From positions 1,217,422 through 1,281,421 of the forward strand of contig NC_083655.1 of NCBI RefSeq assembly GCF_963576545.1: 64,000 nt of DNA, in the 5' to 3' direction. The translations under genes were made by a program, and so were the position numbers. Numbering within the stretch: position 1 is the stretch's first letter; each line of letters opens with the position of its first letter. Source of the DNA: Limanda limanda (taxonomy: Eukaryota > Chordata > Actinopteri > Pleuronectiformes > Pleuronectidae). The notes under the pieces were generated by a model, which saw nothing but the letters and a program-made list of their open reading frames with translations, was not told the origin of the DNA and searched no databases. This document shows, one piece after another, positions 12,017-21,764 of this stretch.

Positions 12017-13360
12017 ATGCCTGTGGCAGCGGCAGTGGCAGCAGACTTTGAGAGTCTGACTCGCCGACATGCAATCAAACTGATCCCCGCGGTGGAATGC
12101 AGTGTGGCAGAAGCCGCGCTGGCTGTGGGAGAGGTGGTCGGCTGTGACTCGGTCAGGTCGGCCTCCCGAATGAACGGAGCTATTGTCATGTTTTTAGATA
12201 ACACAACAAAGGTGAACGACGTGGTGGAGAAGGGAGTGGTGATCCACGGGACTTTTAACCATGTTCTCCCACTTGTAAACCCAGCCACGAGGGTGATAAT
12301 ATCCAATGCACCCCCCTTCATTATAAACGATACTCTGGCCAAAGAATTGTCCCGGTACGGCCAGATTGTGTCTGGAATAAAAATGGTGTCTCTGGGGAGC
12401 AAATCCCCCAAACTGAGGCACGTAGTGAGTCACCGGAGACAAGTTTACATGGTCCTCAAAGATAACACCAAGGAGATGAACATGTCTTTTTCATTTAAAA
12501 TTGAGGGGTTTAATTATGTGATTTTTGTGACATCTGAAAATATGAAGTGTTTTGAGTGCGGGCAGGAGGGGCACCTGGCCCGCTCCTGCCCGGGGAAGGG
12601 TGGAGCGCAGCGAGCTGCGGCAGCTGCGGCGGAGGCCGCGGCAGCCCAGGCCCCGGCCCCGGCCCCCGCCCCGGCCCCGGCCCCGGCCCCGGCTGTGGCA
12701 GCTCCGACTCCGGCCGTCACTACCGCTGCGGCAGCTCCCGCTGAGGCAGCGGCCACCGCTGCCACTGGCGGGGAGCTTCCGCGAGCAACCCAGCCCGAGG
12801 CTGCTGTTGGCGGGGCTCCGCCGACAGAGCCTCCCGCTCCTCTGGTGGAGGGGGGGGTGCTGGAGACTGAGGTAGCCTCCGAAGCCCCGGAGAGTCCGCT
12901 CCCGGAGGTGGGAGTCGAGGGGGGAACCCCCGCTGTGAACAGTGATTCTGAGCAGGCAAGAAAAAAAACCGACAGCCAGCCAGAACCAATTGATGAAGAA
13001 ATGTTTAAAATGACACAAAAACGGAAAAACTCAGGGTCAGGGCACAGCAATGCAAAAGTATGCAAAGCAAGCCGCGGGCTGAGGTCCAGCCAGGGGAGTG
13101 TGTCCCCCCCCTCTCAGGTAGACACCCAAGGCCTCTACCCCCCCTCTGACATCAGAAAATTCCTACAAACCACTAAAGGCCAGAGGCTGCAATCGCTTAA
13201 GGATCATTTCCCTGACTTAAAACTGTTTTTAAAGTCCGCTAAACCGCTCACCAGGAAAACAGGCAGCGATGGTTTTATAACAGACCAGGAGATTTACAGA
13301 CTCCGGAAACTCATGTTGAGGGTTAACTGCGAAATAGTCACTGATGACGACGAGTGTTAG
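12017..13360 (+). CDS. Tx1-clade LINE ORF1 protein (zinc-knuckle nucleic-acid-binding)
   Basis: The protein has 447 residues from the first ATG (12017, context GGCAGCATG). The ORF1 product binds element RNA and forms the retrotransposition particle. The N-terminal half (to about residue 170) resembles the conserved domain of Tx1/fish L1 ORF1 proteins. A CCHC zinc knuckle, CFECGQEGHLARSC, is at about residues 177-190. It is followed by an Ala/Pro-rich low-complexity region with repeated AP dipeptides, then a Lys/Gln-rich part and a C-terminal segment (from about 370) with SDIRKFLQTTKGQR. The reading frame continues upstream without an ATG to 11978. The last codons overlap the start of ORF2 by 17 nt. 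G+C content is much higher in the Ala/Pro region than in ORF2, which also explains long spurious antisense frames there. Confidence 0.85.
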   Translation: MPVAAAVAADFESLTRRHAIKLIPAVECSVAEAALAVGEVVGCDSVRSASRMNGAIVMFLDNTTKVNDVVEKGVVIHGTFNHVLPLVNPATRVIISNAPPFIINDTLAKELSRYGQIVSGIKMVSLGSKSPKLRHVVSHRRQVYMVLKDNTKEMNMSFSFKIEGFNYVIFVTSENMKCFECGQEGHLARSCPGKGGAQRAAAAAAEAAAAQAPAPAPAPAPAPAPAVAAPTPAVTTAAAAPAEAAATAATGGELPRATQPEAAVGGAPPTEPPAPLVEGGVLETEVASEAPESPLPEVGVEGGTPAVNSDSEQARKKTDSQPEPIDEEMFKMTQKRKNSGSGHSNAKVCKASRGLRSSQGSVSPPSQVDTQGLYPPSDIRKFLQTTKGQRLQSLKDHFPDLKLFLKSAKPLTRKTGSDGFITDQEIYRLRKLMLRVNCEIVTDDDEC

Positions 13361-16300
13361 AAAGTCTTTTTACTCTTCTCTTTTACTGACCTGTTTTCTG
13401 ACTGTTTTTCTTTATCTTTTATCCATGTGTGATTTTAAAATCAGCACTTTGAATGTAAATGGAGCCAGAGCTGATTTTAGAAGAGCGGCTGTTTTTAAAC
13501 TTATGGACATTAACAGGATAGATGTTATGTTTTTACAAGAAACCCACAGTACCGAGGACATTGAGTGTGAATGGAAGAGGGCTTTTAATGGAGAAGCGAT
13601 TTTAAGTCATAAGTCCAGCTGCAGTGGGGGGGTGGGGATTCTTTTTGCCAGGAGTTTTTTACCACTTTCTTTTATTGCAGAAGAGATTATTCCAGGTGTA
13701 TTGTTAAAAGTAAAAGCTGAATATGAGAATATAAAGCTGGTGTTTTTAAATGTCTATGCACCCACCAATAGAGTGGACAGGATGGCACTTTTAAACATTT
13801 TAGATGAGACTGTCAAAAACTGTAGTGGTGATGATTTTATGTTTTTAGGAGGTGATTTTAACTGCACAGAAAATCCCACCTTGGACAGAAATCACTTAGA
13901 GCCACATCCCGCATCAGGTCTCAGGCTGAATCAGATGACCGAGGCACATGAACTATCTGATGTGTGGAGGGTTTTTAACAGTAATCACAGGCAATACACC
14001 TGGAGCCATGCAAGAGACAATGTTTTATCCCTGGCTAGACTGGATCGACTCTATTGTTTTAAACACCATTTAAATATTTTTAAAAGGTGTTTTATTCAGC
14101 CTGTGGGTTTTACTGATCATTGTTTAGTCTCTTGCTCCGTTTTTATTAGAAATGTTCGTTTAAAGAGCGCCTATTGGCATTTTAACACAGCTCTTTTAAA
14201 TGACCAGGCTTTTAGAAATGCTTTTAAGTTGTTTTGGTTTTCCCACAGAGAGAGCAGGCCTGCCTTCAGTAGCATTCAGCAGTGGTGGGACATTGGAAAA
14301 GCTAAAATAAAACAACTTTGCCAGCAGTTCACTCGCAATGTCAGTAGAGATTTAACCCGGACAATGAAAGATCTGGAGAGACAGGTAGAAGAATTACAAT
14401 CTTTAGTAGCTTCTACAGGAAATCGAGGGCATTTAGACTCCCTCAAGACCAAAAAGTCGGCTATAGCCAACCTGCTGGGCATTTCAGCACAGGGAGCTCT
14501 GGTCAGGTCCCGGTTTATGAACATCTCGCAGATGGATGCCCCCTCCCAGTTCTTCTTTGGTCTGGAGCAGAAAAATGGGCAAAGGAAGACCATTCACTGT
14601 TTACGAACGGGTAGCGGCTCTGAAGTCTCAGACGTGTCTGAGATCAGGAAGTGTGCTACCGGTTTCTATAGAGACCTCTTTAAGAGTGAGTGGTCAAGTA
14701 ATCCAGATGTGCACAGCAGCTTTCTGAATGGTCTCCCTCAGGTAAGCAGGAGCAGCAACACGGAGCTAGCCGCACAAATTACAAAGGAAGAGCTGCACAG
14801 AGCCACTATGAGCCTGCAGAGCGGCAAAGCTCCGGGGATAGACGGCCTTCCTGCTGATTTCTTTAAGTCATTCTGGGAAATCGTAGGACAAGATCTGCTA
14901 GAGGTAGTAAATGACAGTTTACAGAACGGAAGGCTACCTCTGAGCTGCAGGAGGGCCGTCATCACCATGCTGCCGAAGAAGGGAGACCTACAAGAGCTAA
15001 AGAACTGGAGGCCGGTCTCTCTGTTGTGCACGGATTACAAAATCCTGTCCAAAGCTCTGGCCCTCAGACTAAGGGAGGTAATGGCGTCCGTCATCCACCC
15101 TGACCAGACTTACTGTGTGCCCGGCAGGCTCATAAGTGACAATGTCACTTTGATTCGAGATGTTTTGGACCTCTCCAGTTCATTGGCAATAGAGACTGGT
15201 CTTATTTCCATAGACCAGGAAAAGGCTTTTGACCGGGTTGAACACCAGTACTTATGGCAGACCTTGGCTGCTTTTGGGTTCAACCCAGGCTTTATAGCCA
15301 TGATCCGGGTCTTCTATACAGACATTGCGAGTGTTCTTAAAATAAACGGGGGGCTGAGTGCTCCTTTTGACATTAACAGAGGGGTGAGGCAGGGCTGCTC
15401 TCTCTCTGGGATGTTGTACTCTCTGGCCATCGAGCCTCTGCTCCATAGGTTAAGGAAGGTTTTAAAAGGCGTGTGTTTCCCCCGGTGCAGTGTATCTTTT
15501 CAATTATCTGTGTATGCAGATGATCTTATTGTTCTTGTGAATACACAAAAAGACATTGATTTTTTATCTGATACTGTAAATGATTTTAATTTGATTTCTT
15601 CTGCAAAGGTGAACTGGGGGAAGAGCGAGGCTCTGATGGTTGGAGAGAAGCTGGGGGATCGGCTCAGGCTGCCTGGAGGTCTGGCCTGGCAGAAAGGAGG
15701 ACTCCAATACCTCGGAGTCTTCCTGGGAGATGAGACCCACATGAGGAAGAATTGGGACAATGTCCTACAAAAGGTTAATGGTAGATTAAAAAAATGGAAG
15801 TGGCTTTTGCCAAAAATGTCGTACAGAGGCCGGACATTAATTATAAATAACCTAGTCTCATCTACCCTGTGGCACCGGCTGGCCTGTGTTGATCCTCCAC
15901 CTTCTCTCCTGGCAGAGGTACAACAGGTTTTAATAGATTTCTTTTGGGGCAGGATGCACTGGATCCCACAGAGTGTCCTTTTCCTTCCTACGGAGGAGGG
16001 GGGGCAGGGCCTGGTCCACCTGGCCAGCAGGGGTGCTACCTTCCGCCTTCAGTTTGTCCAAAGATTACTGACCGGGCCAAGGGACGCTCTGTGGAGACCT
16101 CTATCCCGGTGCATCCTGCAACATTTTAACAGCCTAGGTCTGGATTTTAGCCTGTTTTTAATGAGCAATAACAACACAGTCTCACCATCTCTTCCTGGTT
16201 TTTATAAGAGTGTGTTTAAAGTCTGGAACCTTTTAAAAAAAGAGCGAAGGTTACAGGGGGACTCCCTGCACTGGCTGCTGCAGGAGCCTGTCCTGTATGG

Positions 16301-17315
16301 GACCATTCTAGATCCCCCCCGCTGGGCACAAGGCACCCTCTCCAGACTGCTGCAGGCTGCCCGGATCTCTACGCTGGGCCAGGTGGTGGAGCTAACTGGT
16401 CCTGAACTAGAAGATCCCACAGGGCTGACCAACAAACTGGGGACCAGATCAGAGCGAACTATGAAGAGGGTGCTGGACCACTGGAAGACAAGACTCACAG
16501 ATCAAGACATCTTGCTTTTAAACTCCTTTAAAGATGGGTCCATTTCTCCCAATGTTGAGGACCCTTTCCCCGCCTCTTTTCTGGCACTGGATTTAAAGGA
16601 ATGTTCTGGACCTCTGATACAGCCGGCTCGCCCGGTCTCCCTGGAGGGAGCTTCCGGAAAAAACCTATACAAACTATTGGTAAAAACACTTAACATTAAA
16701 AAACTGGACGGACGGAGAGACACTCCTTGGAGGAGCTACTTTACTGGAGCCCAGGAAACCGGACCTGAGTGGAGGTCGTTGTATAAACCTCCACTGAGCA
16801 AGAGACACGGAGACCTCCAGTGGAGGTTGCTCCACGGCATCATGGCGGTGAACACTTTCTTATCAATAATCAAGAACACAGTGGAAGACAAATGCCCATT
16901 TTGTGATGAAAAGGAAACTCTCTTTCACTGTTTTTATGAGTGTCACCGTCTCTCTGGTTTGTTTCTGTTTTTACAAGTTGTTTTTACCAGTTTTAAAGAG
17001 GTTTTCAACAAGCAGGGTTTTATTTATGGTTTTAAATACACTCGCAAACAAAAACACAAAAGCCAGCTTTTAAACTTTGTTTTAGGGCAGGCTAAGATGG
17101 CCGTGTATATAACCAGGAAGAGGAAGGTAGAGCAAGACGTCCACATTGAGTCGGTCCCTGTCTGTGTCAACATGATTAAATCCAGAATATTGGTTGATTT
17201 CGTTTTTTATAAAGCAGCAGGTGACCTGGACTCTTTTAACGATCTGTGGTGTTTTCAAGATGTTTTATGTTCTGTGACAAATCAAGAACTTGTTTATGCT
17301 GATTATCTTGTGTGA
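13344..17315 (+). CDS. Tx1-clade LINE ORF2: AP endonuclease and reverse transcriptase
   Basis: The protein has 1323 residues and should nick target DNA and copy element RNA in place. The endonuclease occupies about residues 30-270: LNVNGAR, FLQETH, LGGDFN, YTWSH, LARLDRLY and the final FTDHCLVSC. Reverse transcriptase is at about 450-800: APGIDGLPADFFK, NWRPVSLLCTDYKILSKAL, ISIDQEKAFDR, GVRQGCSLSGMLY and the catalytic YADD. A C-terminal Cys/His knuckle, CPFCDEKETLFHCFYEC, lies near 1190. There are no internal stops or frameshifts. The first ATG at 13344 overlaps the ORF1 stop; a second Met just before CDFKISTLNVNGAR is closer to the usual endonuclease start. The start is therefore the only uncertain point. 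Confidence 0.92.
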   Translation: MTTSVRKSFYSSLLLTCFLTVFLYLLSMCDFKISTLNVNGARADFRRAAVFKLMDINRIDVMFLQETHSTEDIECEWKRAFNGEAILSHKSSCSGGVGILFARSFLPLSFIAEEIIPGVLLKVKAEYENIKLVFLNVYAPTNRVDRMALLNILDETVKNCSGDDFMFLGGDFNCTENPTLDRNHLEPHPASGLRLNQMTEAHELSDVWRVFNSNHRQYTWSHARDNVLSLARLDRLYCFKHHLNIFKRCFIQPVGFTDHCLVSCSVFIRNVRLKSAYWHFNTALLNDQAFRNAFKLFWFSHRESRPAFSSIQQWWDIGKAKIKQLCQQFTRNVSRDLTRTMKDLERQVEELQSLVASTGNRGHLDSLKTKKSAIANLLGISAQGALVRSRFMNISQMDAPSQFFFGLEQKNGQRKTIHCLRTGSGSEVSDVSEIRKCATGFYRDLFKSEWSSNPDVHSSFLNGLPQVSRSSNTELAAQITKEELHRATMSLQSGKAPGIDGLPADFFKSFWEIVGQDLLEVVNDSLQNGRLPLSCRRAVITMLPKKGDLQELKNWRPVSLLCTDYKILSKALALRLREVMASVIHPDQTYCVPGRLISDNVTLIRDVLDLSSSLAIETGLISIDQEKAFDRVEHQYLWQTLAAFGFNPGFIAMIRVFYTDIASVLKINGGLSAPFDINRGVRQGCSLSGMLYSLAIEPLLHRLRKVLKGVCFPRCSVSFQLSVYADDLIVLVNTQKDIDFLSDTVNDFNLISSAKVNWGKSEALMVGEKLGDRLRLPGGLAWQKGGLQYLGVFLGDETHMRKNWDNVLQKVNGRLKKWKWLLPKMSYRGRTLIINNLVSSTLWHRLACVDPPPSLLAEVQQVLIDFFWGRMHWIPQSVLFLPTEEGGQGLVHLASRGATFRLQFVQRLLTGPRDALWRPLSRCILQHFNSLGLDFSLFLMSNNNTVSPSLPGFYKSVFKVWNLLKKERRLQGDSLHWLLQEPVLYGTILDPPRWAQGTLSRLLQAARISTLGQVVELTGPELEDPTGLTNKLGTRSERTMKRVLDHWKTRLTDQDILLLNSFKDGSISPNVEDPFPASFLALDLKECSGPLIQPARPVSLEGASGKNLYKLLVKTLNIKKLDGRRDTPWRSYFTGAQETGPEWRSLYKPPLSKRHGDLQWRLLHGIMAVNTFLSIIKNTVEDKCPFCDEKETLFHCFYECHRLSGLFLFLQVVFTSFKEVFNKQGFIYGFKYTRKQKHKSQLLNFVLGQAKMAVYITRKRKVEQDVHIESVPVCVNMIKSRILVDFVFYKAAGDLDSFNDLWCFQDVLCSVTNQELVYADYLV

Positions 17316-17356
17316 TTTCTTTTATTTATTTATTTATGGCCAAATGTGTATTTTAA

Positions 17357-17416
17357 AATAACTTATTAGGTGTTTCAATGTGTATTGTTTAAAAAATAGT
17401 ACCTAATAAAGTTATT
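17357..17416 (+). promoter_or_regulatory. LINE 3' UTR stem-loop
   Basis: AATAACTTATTAGGT (17357-17371) pairs with ACCTAATAAAGTTATT (17401-17416): a stem of 15 base pairs with one bulged base and a loop of 29 nt. It lies 20 nt from the 3' end of the element, where reverse transcriptases of this kind recognise their RNA. The right arm overlaps the AATAAA. Confidence 0.6.
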
Positions 17417-17434
17417 TTTCAAAAATCAAAAAAA

Positions 17435-17436
<2 letters not shown>

Positions 17437-17472
<36 letters not shown>

Positions 17473-17473
17473 G
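17437..17473. repeat. (TC)n then (CA)n, 3' side of LINE
   Basis: A TC run of about 22 bp directly follows the LINE 3' end (CAAAAATCAAAAAAA), then a CA run. It is the other half of the target microsatellite. Confidence 0.9.
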
Positions 17474-17694
17474 CATCGGTGAAACCACACACTGAGTAGC
17501 CTACTGTGCACCGTGCGCATCAGAGCATCGCCGAAACCACAAGTGACAAGCCTACGAATAATTAAGTAGGTAATGTTACAGTACAACTATCACCATTGCA
17601 TCAATAAATATATGATCACAGTCAATGCAGCCATGTTTCTAATAGCGCCTACACAAACCCCGCCCCGATCTCAAAACAAAACGTGCGCACACAC

Positions 17695-17960
17695 AAGTTT
17701 TCAATTCAATTCAATTAAATTCAAAGAAGCTTTATTAGCATGAATGTTTTTTAACACTATTGCCAAAGCTGATTCAACACATACATATTACATAAACATA
17801 GAGAAGGACAAAATAAAATGAACAGAGTTGATTAAAAATAAAAGAGAATCAACAAATCAACAAAAGAACATTCCAAAAATAACAACAAACATACAGTTAG
17901 TTTGGCATTCTGTGGCCTTACTGGCTGTATTTTTATATTTAGCATATTGTTAAAAAAGCC
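17695..17960 (-). repeat. Fish interspersed repeat fragment in the DNA element
   Basis: Begins with TTCAA repeats and continues AAGCTTTATTAGCATGAATG, a phrase typical of 3' ends of fish interspersed repeats. No frame is preserved. The class is not resolved. Confidence 0.35.
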
Positions 17961-18472
17961 AAGGCTGGCATACGTAAATTAAACATATGACTTACCATCA
18001 GAAGAGTTGAAGGCGGCGAGTGTTGGCACTGAACCTTCTCAAGACAGTGTCTTTCCACTCAGTTGTACATTTTCCCGTAAGGTCTTTTTCAAACGCCAGC
18101 TGAACCAACTGGGCCTTTCGTTTGTGCAGCATTGTGCGTCTGTGGTCTGAAAAAACCCTTGTTGCTTATGCTTATCGCTCTAACTTCCGCTCTGACTACA
18201 GCCGTCAACTCAACCGTGACGCAATTGTAATAATAAATTCAAACACACCAATCAACAATCACACACACACACACTTCTTTTAAGATTATTTTTGTTTGAT
18301 TTTGTTTAATAATAGCCTATATAGCCTATTTATAAAGGAAATAGTCTGACTTTTACTATAATAAAAATAATTAATTAATACAACACAGGGCATGACTTGG
18401 GGGGGCACAGTAAGGCTGTCGGGGGGGCGTGGCCTGCGAATGCCCCCCCATAGCGCCGACACTGCACTGAGT

Positions 18473-19403
18473 GTTGATGAACATCTGCTTCTGACAAACT
18501 GGGACCAGATGAGACAGATGGACCTCAGCAGAGGTTCTGCTCTGTAGAAAGAGCTCCTGGTTACCATGGTGATGAGGAGAGGCTTCAGTCCCACTGATCT
18601 CAGAGCTGTGACAAAGATCCACCTGATCAGTTCTTCACTGATGAAGTGAGAGGACAAACTGTCTCAGATCAGATGAAGACGTCTCTGTCCCTCGTGTGAG
18701 GCTGTCAGCTGTGGTCCAGCTTCACTTCCTGTTCACATGAAAACAACAACAACTGTCGTCTTCACGTCAACTCAATCACATGATCCCAAGCAGCTTGGGG
18801 CTCGTCTGATTGGCCGACTGCTGTCTCTCTGTGTCTCTGTCCAATCCTGACGTCTGTCCTCATTGTCCTCTCACAGCTTCACTGAGGAAACACTGAGGCC
18901 TGAACTACGAAGACACTTCAACATGTCCAGGAGATCTTTCTGAGATCAGCTCAACTGAACCTGACAGACACAGTCAGGCTAAGTGGTCACATGACGCTGG
19001 GTATCAACTCGTTAAGTTAACTCAGGTTTTCCTCATCGAGATCTGAGCGTGCACATAAAAGGGGCGGGGTCTACTGTGTGTGACCAATCACAGACATGGA
19101 CAGTTTGACTGACAGCAGAGCCTCATATTTCACAACCAGGATCAAACTGTTCTATAATAAAAATCAGAGGAGAACAAACACATGATCCAGAATAAAAGAA
19201 ACTCAGTCACAGCTGCTAAATGCAGGAAGAACAGCTGGTGAAACATCTGGTTTGTGTCAATGTGTAAGTTACAGCGCCCCCTGGTGGCATCTGGTGAAAA
19301 TATATTATGTGACCACGACATAATAACTTGTGAACGAGATAAATAACTCGAGGCCACGAGATCTGAATCTGTTGTTTACTAACAAGACGAGTGGAAGAGA
19401 AGA
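18473..19403. other. Gene-free stretch, probable NLR 3' flank
   Basis: 18473-18660 is the continuation of sequence split by the transposon at 11477. On the minus strand it has a run (ATGGTAACCAGGAGCTC and neighbours) in the style of an NLR 3' UTR, but no preserved domain. The rest is unique-looking sequence. Confidence 0.3.
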
Positions 19404-21328
19404 AGACACACACTGTCTCACTGTCTCTGAGGACACACACTGTCTCTGAGGTCACACACTGTCTCACTGTCTCTGAGGACACACACTGCCTCTGAGGACA
19501 CACACTGCCTCTGAGGACACACACTGTCTCACTGACTCTGAGGACACACACTGCCTCTGAGGACACACACTGTCTCACTGACTCTGAGGACACACACTGA
19601 ATCTGAGGACACACACTGTCTCACTGTCTCTGAGGACACACACTGAATCTGAGGACACACACTGTCTCACTGTCTCTGAGGACACACCCTGTCTCACTGA
19701 CTATGAGGACACACACTGTCTCTGAAGACACACTGTCTCACTGTCTCTGAGGAAACACACTGTCTCACTGTCTCTGAGGACACACACTGTCTCACTGACT
19801 CTGAGGACACACACTGTCTCACTGTCTCTGAGGACACACACTGAATCTGAGGACACACACTGTCTCACTGACTCTGAGGACACACACTGTCTCACTGACT
19901 CTGAGGACACACACTGTCTCACTGTCTCTGAGGACACACACTGTCTCCCTGACTCTGAGGACACACACTGTCTCAATGACTCTGAGGACACACACTGTCT
20001 CACTGACTCTGAGGACACACACTGTCTCATTGTCTCTGAGGACACACACTGTCTCACTGACTCTCAGGACACACACTGTCTCATTATTTCTGAGGACACA
20101 CACTGACTCTGAGGACACACACTGTCTCTGAGGACACACACTGTCTCTGAGGATACACACTGTCTCACTGTCTCTGAGGACACACACTGTCTCTGATGAA
20201 ACATAGTGTCTCACTGACTCTAAGGACACACACTGTCTCACTGTCTCTGAGGACACACACTGTCTCTGATGACACACACTGTCTCACTGACTCTAAGGAC
20301 ACACACTGACTCTGAGAACACACACTGTATCACTGTCTCTGAGGACACACACTGTCTCTGATGAAACATAGTGTCTCACTGACTCTAAGGACACACACTG
20401 TCTCACTGTCTCTGAAGAAACACACTGTCTCTGAGGACACACACTGTCTCACTGTCTCTGAAGACACACACTGTCTCTGAGGACACACACTGTCTCACTG
20501 ACTCTAAGGACACACACTGTCTCACTGTCTCTGAAGACACACACTGTCTCTGAGGACACACACTGTCTCACTGTCTCTGAGGACACACACTGTCTCACTG
20601 TCTCTGAGGACACACACTGTCTCTGAGGACACACACTGTCTCACTGACTCTGAAGACACACACTGTCTCACTGTCTCTGAGGACACACACTGTGTCACTG
20701 TCTCTGAAGACACACACTGTCTCAACGTCTCTGAGGACACACACTGACTCTGAGGACACACACTGTCTCACTGTCTCTGAAGACACACACTGTCTCTGAG
20801 GACACACACTGTCTCACTGTCTCTGAGGACACACACTGTCTCTGAGGACACACACTGTCTCACTGACTCTGAGGACACACACTGTCTCACTGTCTCTGAG
20901 GACACACACTGTGTCACTGTCTCTGAAGACACACACTGTCTCAACGTCTCTGAGGACACACACTGTCTCTGAGGACACACTGTCTCACTGTCTCTGAGGA
21001 AACACACTGTCTCACTATCTCTTAGGACACACACTGTCTCACTGTCTCTGAGGACACACACTGTCTCCCTGTCTCTGAGGACACACACTGTCTTACTGAC
21101 TATGAGGACACACACTGTCTCTGAGGACACACACGTTCTCCCTGTCTCTGAGGACACAGACTGTCTTACTGTCTCTGAGGACACACACTGTCTCTGAGGA
21201 CACACACTGTCTCCCTGTCTCTGAGGATGCACACTGTCTCTGAGGATTCACACTGTCTCTGAGGACACACGCTGTCTCACTGTCTCTGAGGACACACACT
21301 GTCTCACTGTCTCTGAGGACACACACAT
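19404..21328. repeat. Minisatellite with 19/27-bp units
   Basis: About 1.9 kb built from CTCTGAGGACACACACTGT (19 bp), with an optional 8-bp insert CTCACTGT giving a 27-bp version. Units vary by single substitutions. Minus frames stay open in places and encode repeats of RQCVSSE, because 27 is a multiple of three; switches to the 19-bp unit change frame. It lies just past the 3' end of the NLR LRR exons. Confidence 0.95.
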
Positions 21329-21764
21329 GGACCTGTCTCCAGGAAGCTGACTGAGGTCATCTGGTGTTTTGGGGACAGGATGTGTCTGGAGACATTGAGA
21401 TGTTCTGGGTGAGTTAGAGATCAACTGAACCAACCAGACGTTGATTTAAACTTCCCTTATCCGTCCCTTTAAGGAGAGTGTGCACCACACAACAGTGGAG
21501 AGTCACTGTGGTCAGTGGGCGGAGCTTTGATACGGGTTGATCTCCAACTTAACCTGGAGCAGGTTAGCGTTCATCAGAAGTTACCATGGTGATTTACCTC
21601 GTTAAGAAGTGGACAAGCTTCGTAGGACTGAAAAAACTAAACCTGAAGTTAACCTGATAACCACAAATCCTGCTTGGTAGCACAGACCCTGGATCTGTGA
21701 TACTGACTGTGTTTAGTAAAATACTGATGAAAGCAGCGTGGACTGACTCCACCCATCTACTGAC
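21329..21764. other. NLR 3' region without recognised exon
   Basis: The sequence following the last LRR exon on the minus strand. Reading through its donor gives [18 protein letters not shown] and a stop at 21713, so the gene could end by read-through here. No B30.2 or other terminal domain exon is seen. Confidence 0.4.

Larger units (their letters stand above)
11801..17436 (+). mobile_element. Tx1-clade L1 non-LTR retrotransposon, apparently full length
   Basis: A 5' UTR of about 215 bp precedes ORF1 (12017-13360) and ORF2 (13344-17315), followed by a 120-bp 3' UTR with AATAAAG and a stem-loop. Both ORFs are uninterrupted. A zinc-knuckle ORF1, an APE-type endonuclease and L1-type reverse transcriptase indicate the Tx1 group of L1-like elements. 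The element lies precisely between two TC runs, which is how fish Tx1-clade families with TC-repeat targets (Kibi, as I recall) are found. The intact frames suggest a young copy. The exact 5' end cannot be fixed because it merges with simple sequence. Confidence 0.85.
11477..18472. mobile_element. DNA transposon (hAT-like) carrying a nested LINE; 8-bp direct repeats
   Basis: Direct repeats CACTGAGT lie at 11477-11484 and 18465-18472. Between them, the right end read inward is CAGTGTCGGCGCTATGGGGG and the left end begins CGGCGTCAG followed by a G-run, so the termini are imperfect inverted repeats. An 8-bp duplication and a CAGTG end suit the hAT superfamily. About 155 bp of the element is left of the nested LINE and its TC repeat, and about 1 kb is right of it. 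No transposase is recognised; one short minus-strand frame at 17998-18132 (44 codons) is of unknown meaning. The left terminus seems to lack about six bases, so it may be immobile. Confidence 0.55.

Noticed and set aside
11881..12411. Minus-strand frame of 176 codons opposite LINE ORF1
   Set aside because: It is a shadow of ORF1 with no family similarity; frames at 12491-13065 on the minus strand are shadows of the GC-rich Ala/Pro region.
19404..21328. Possible CRISPR array or secreted Cys-rich repeat protein
   Set aside because: Units are directly tandem without unique spacers, the genome is vertebrate, and the RQCVSSE frames are broken by 19-bp units.
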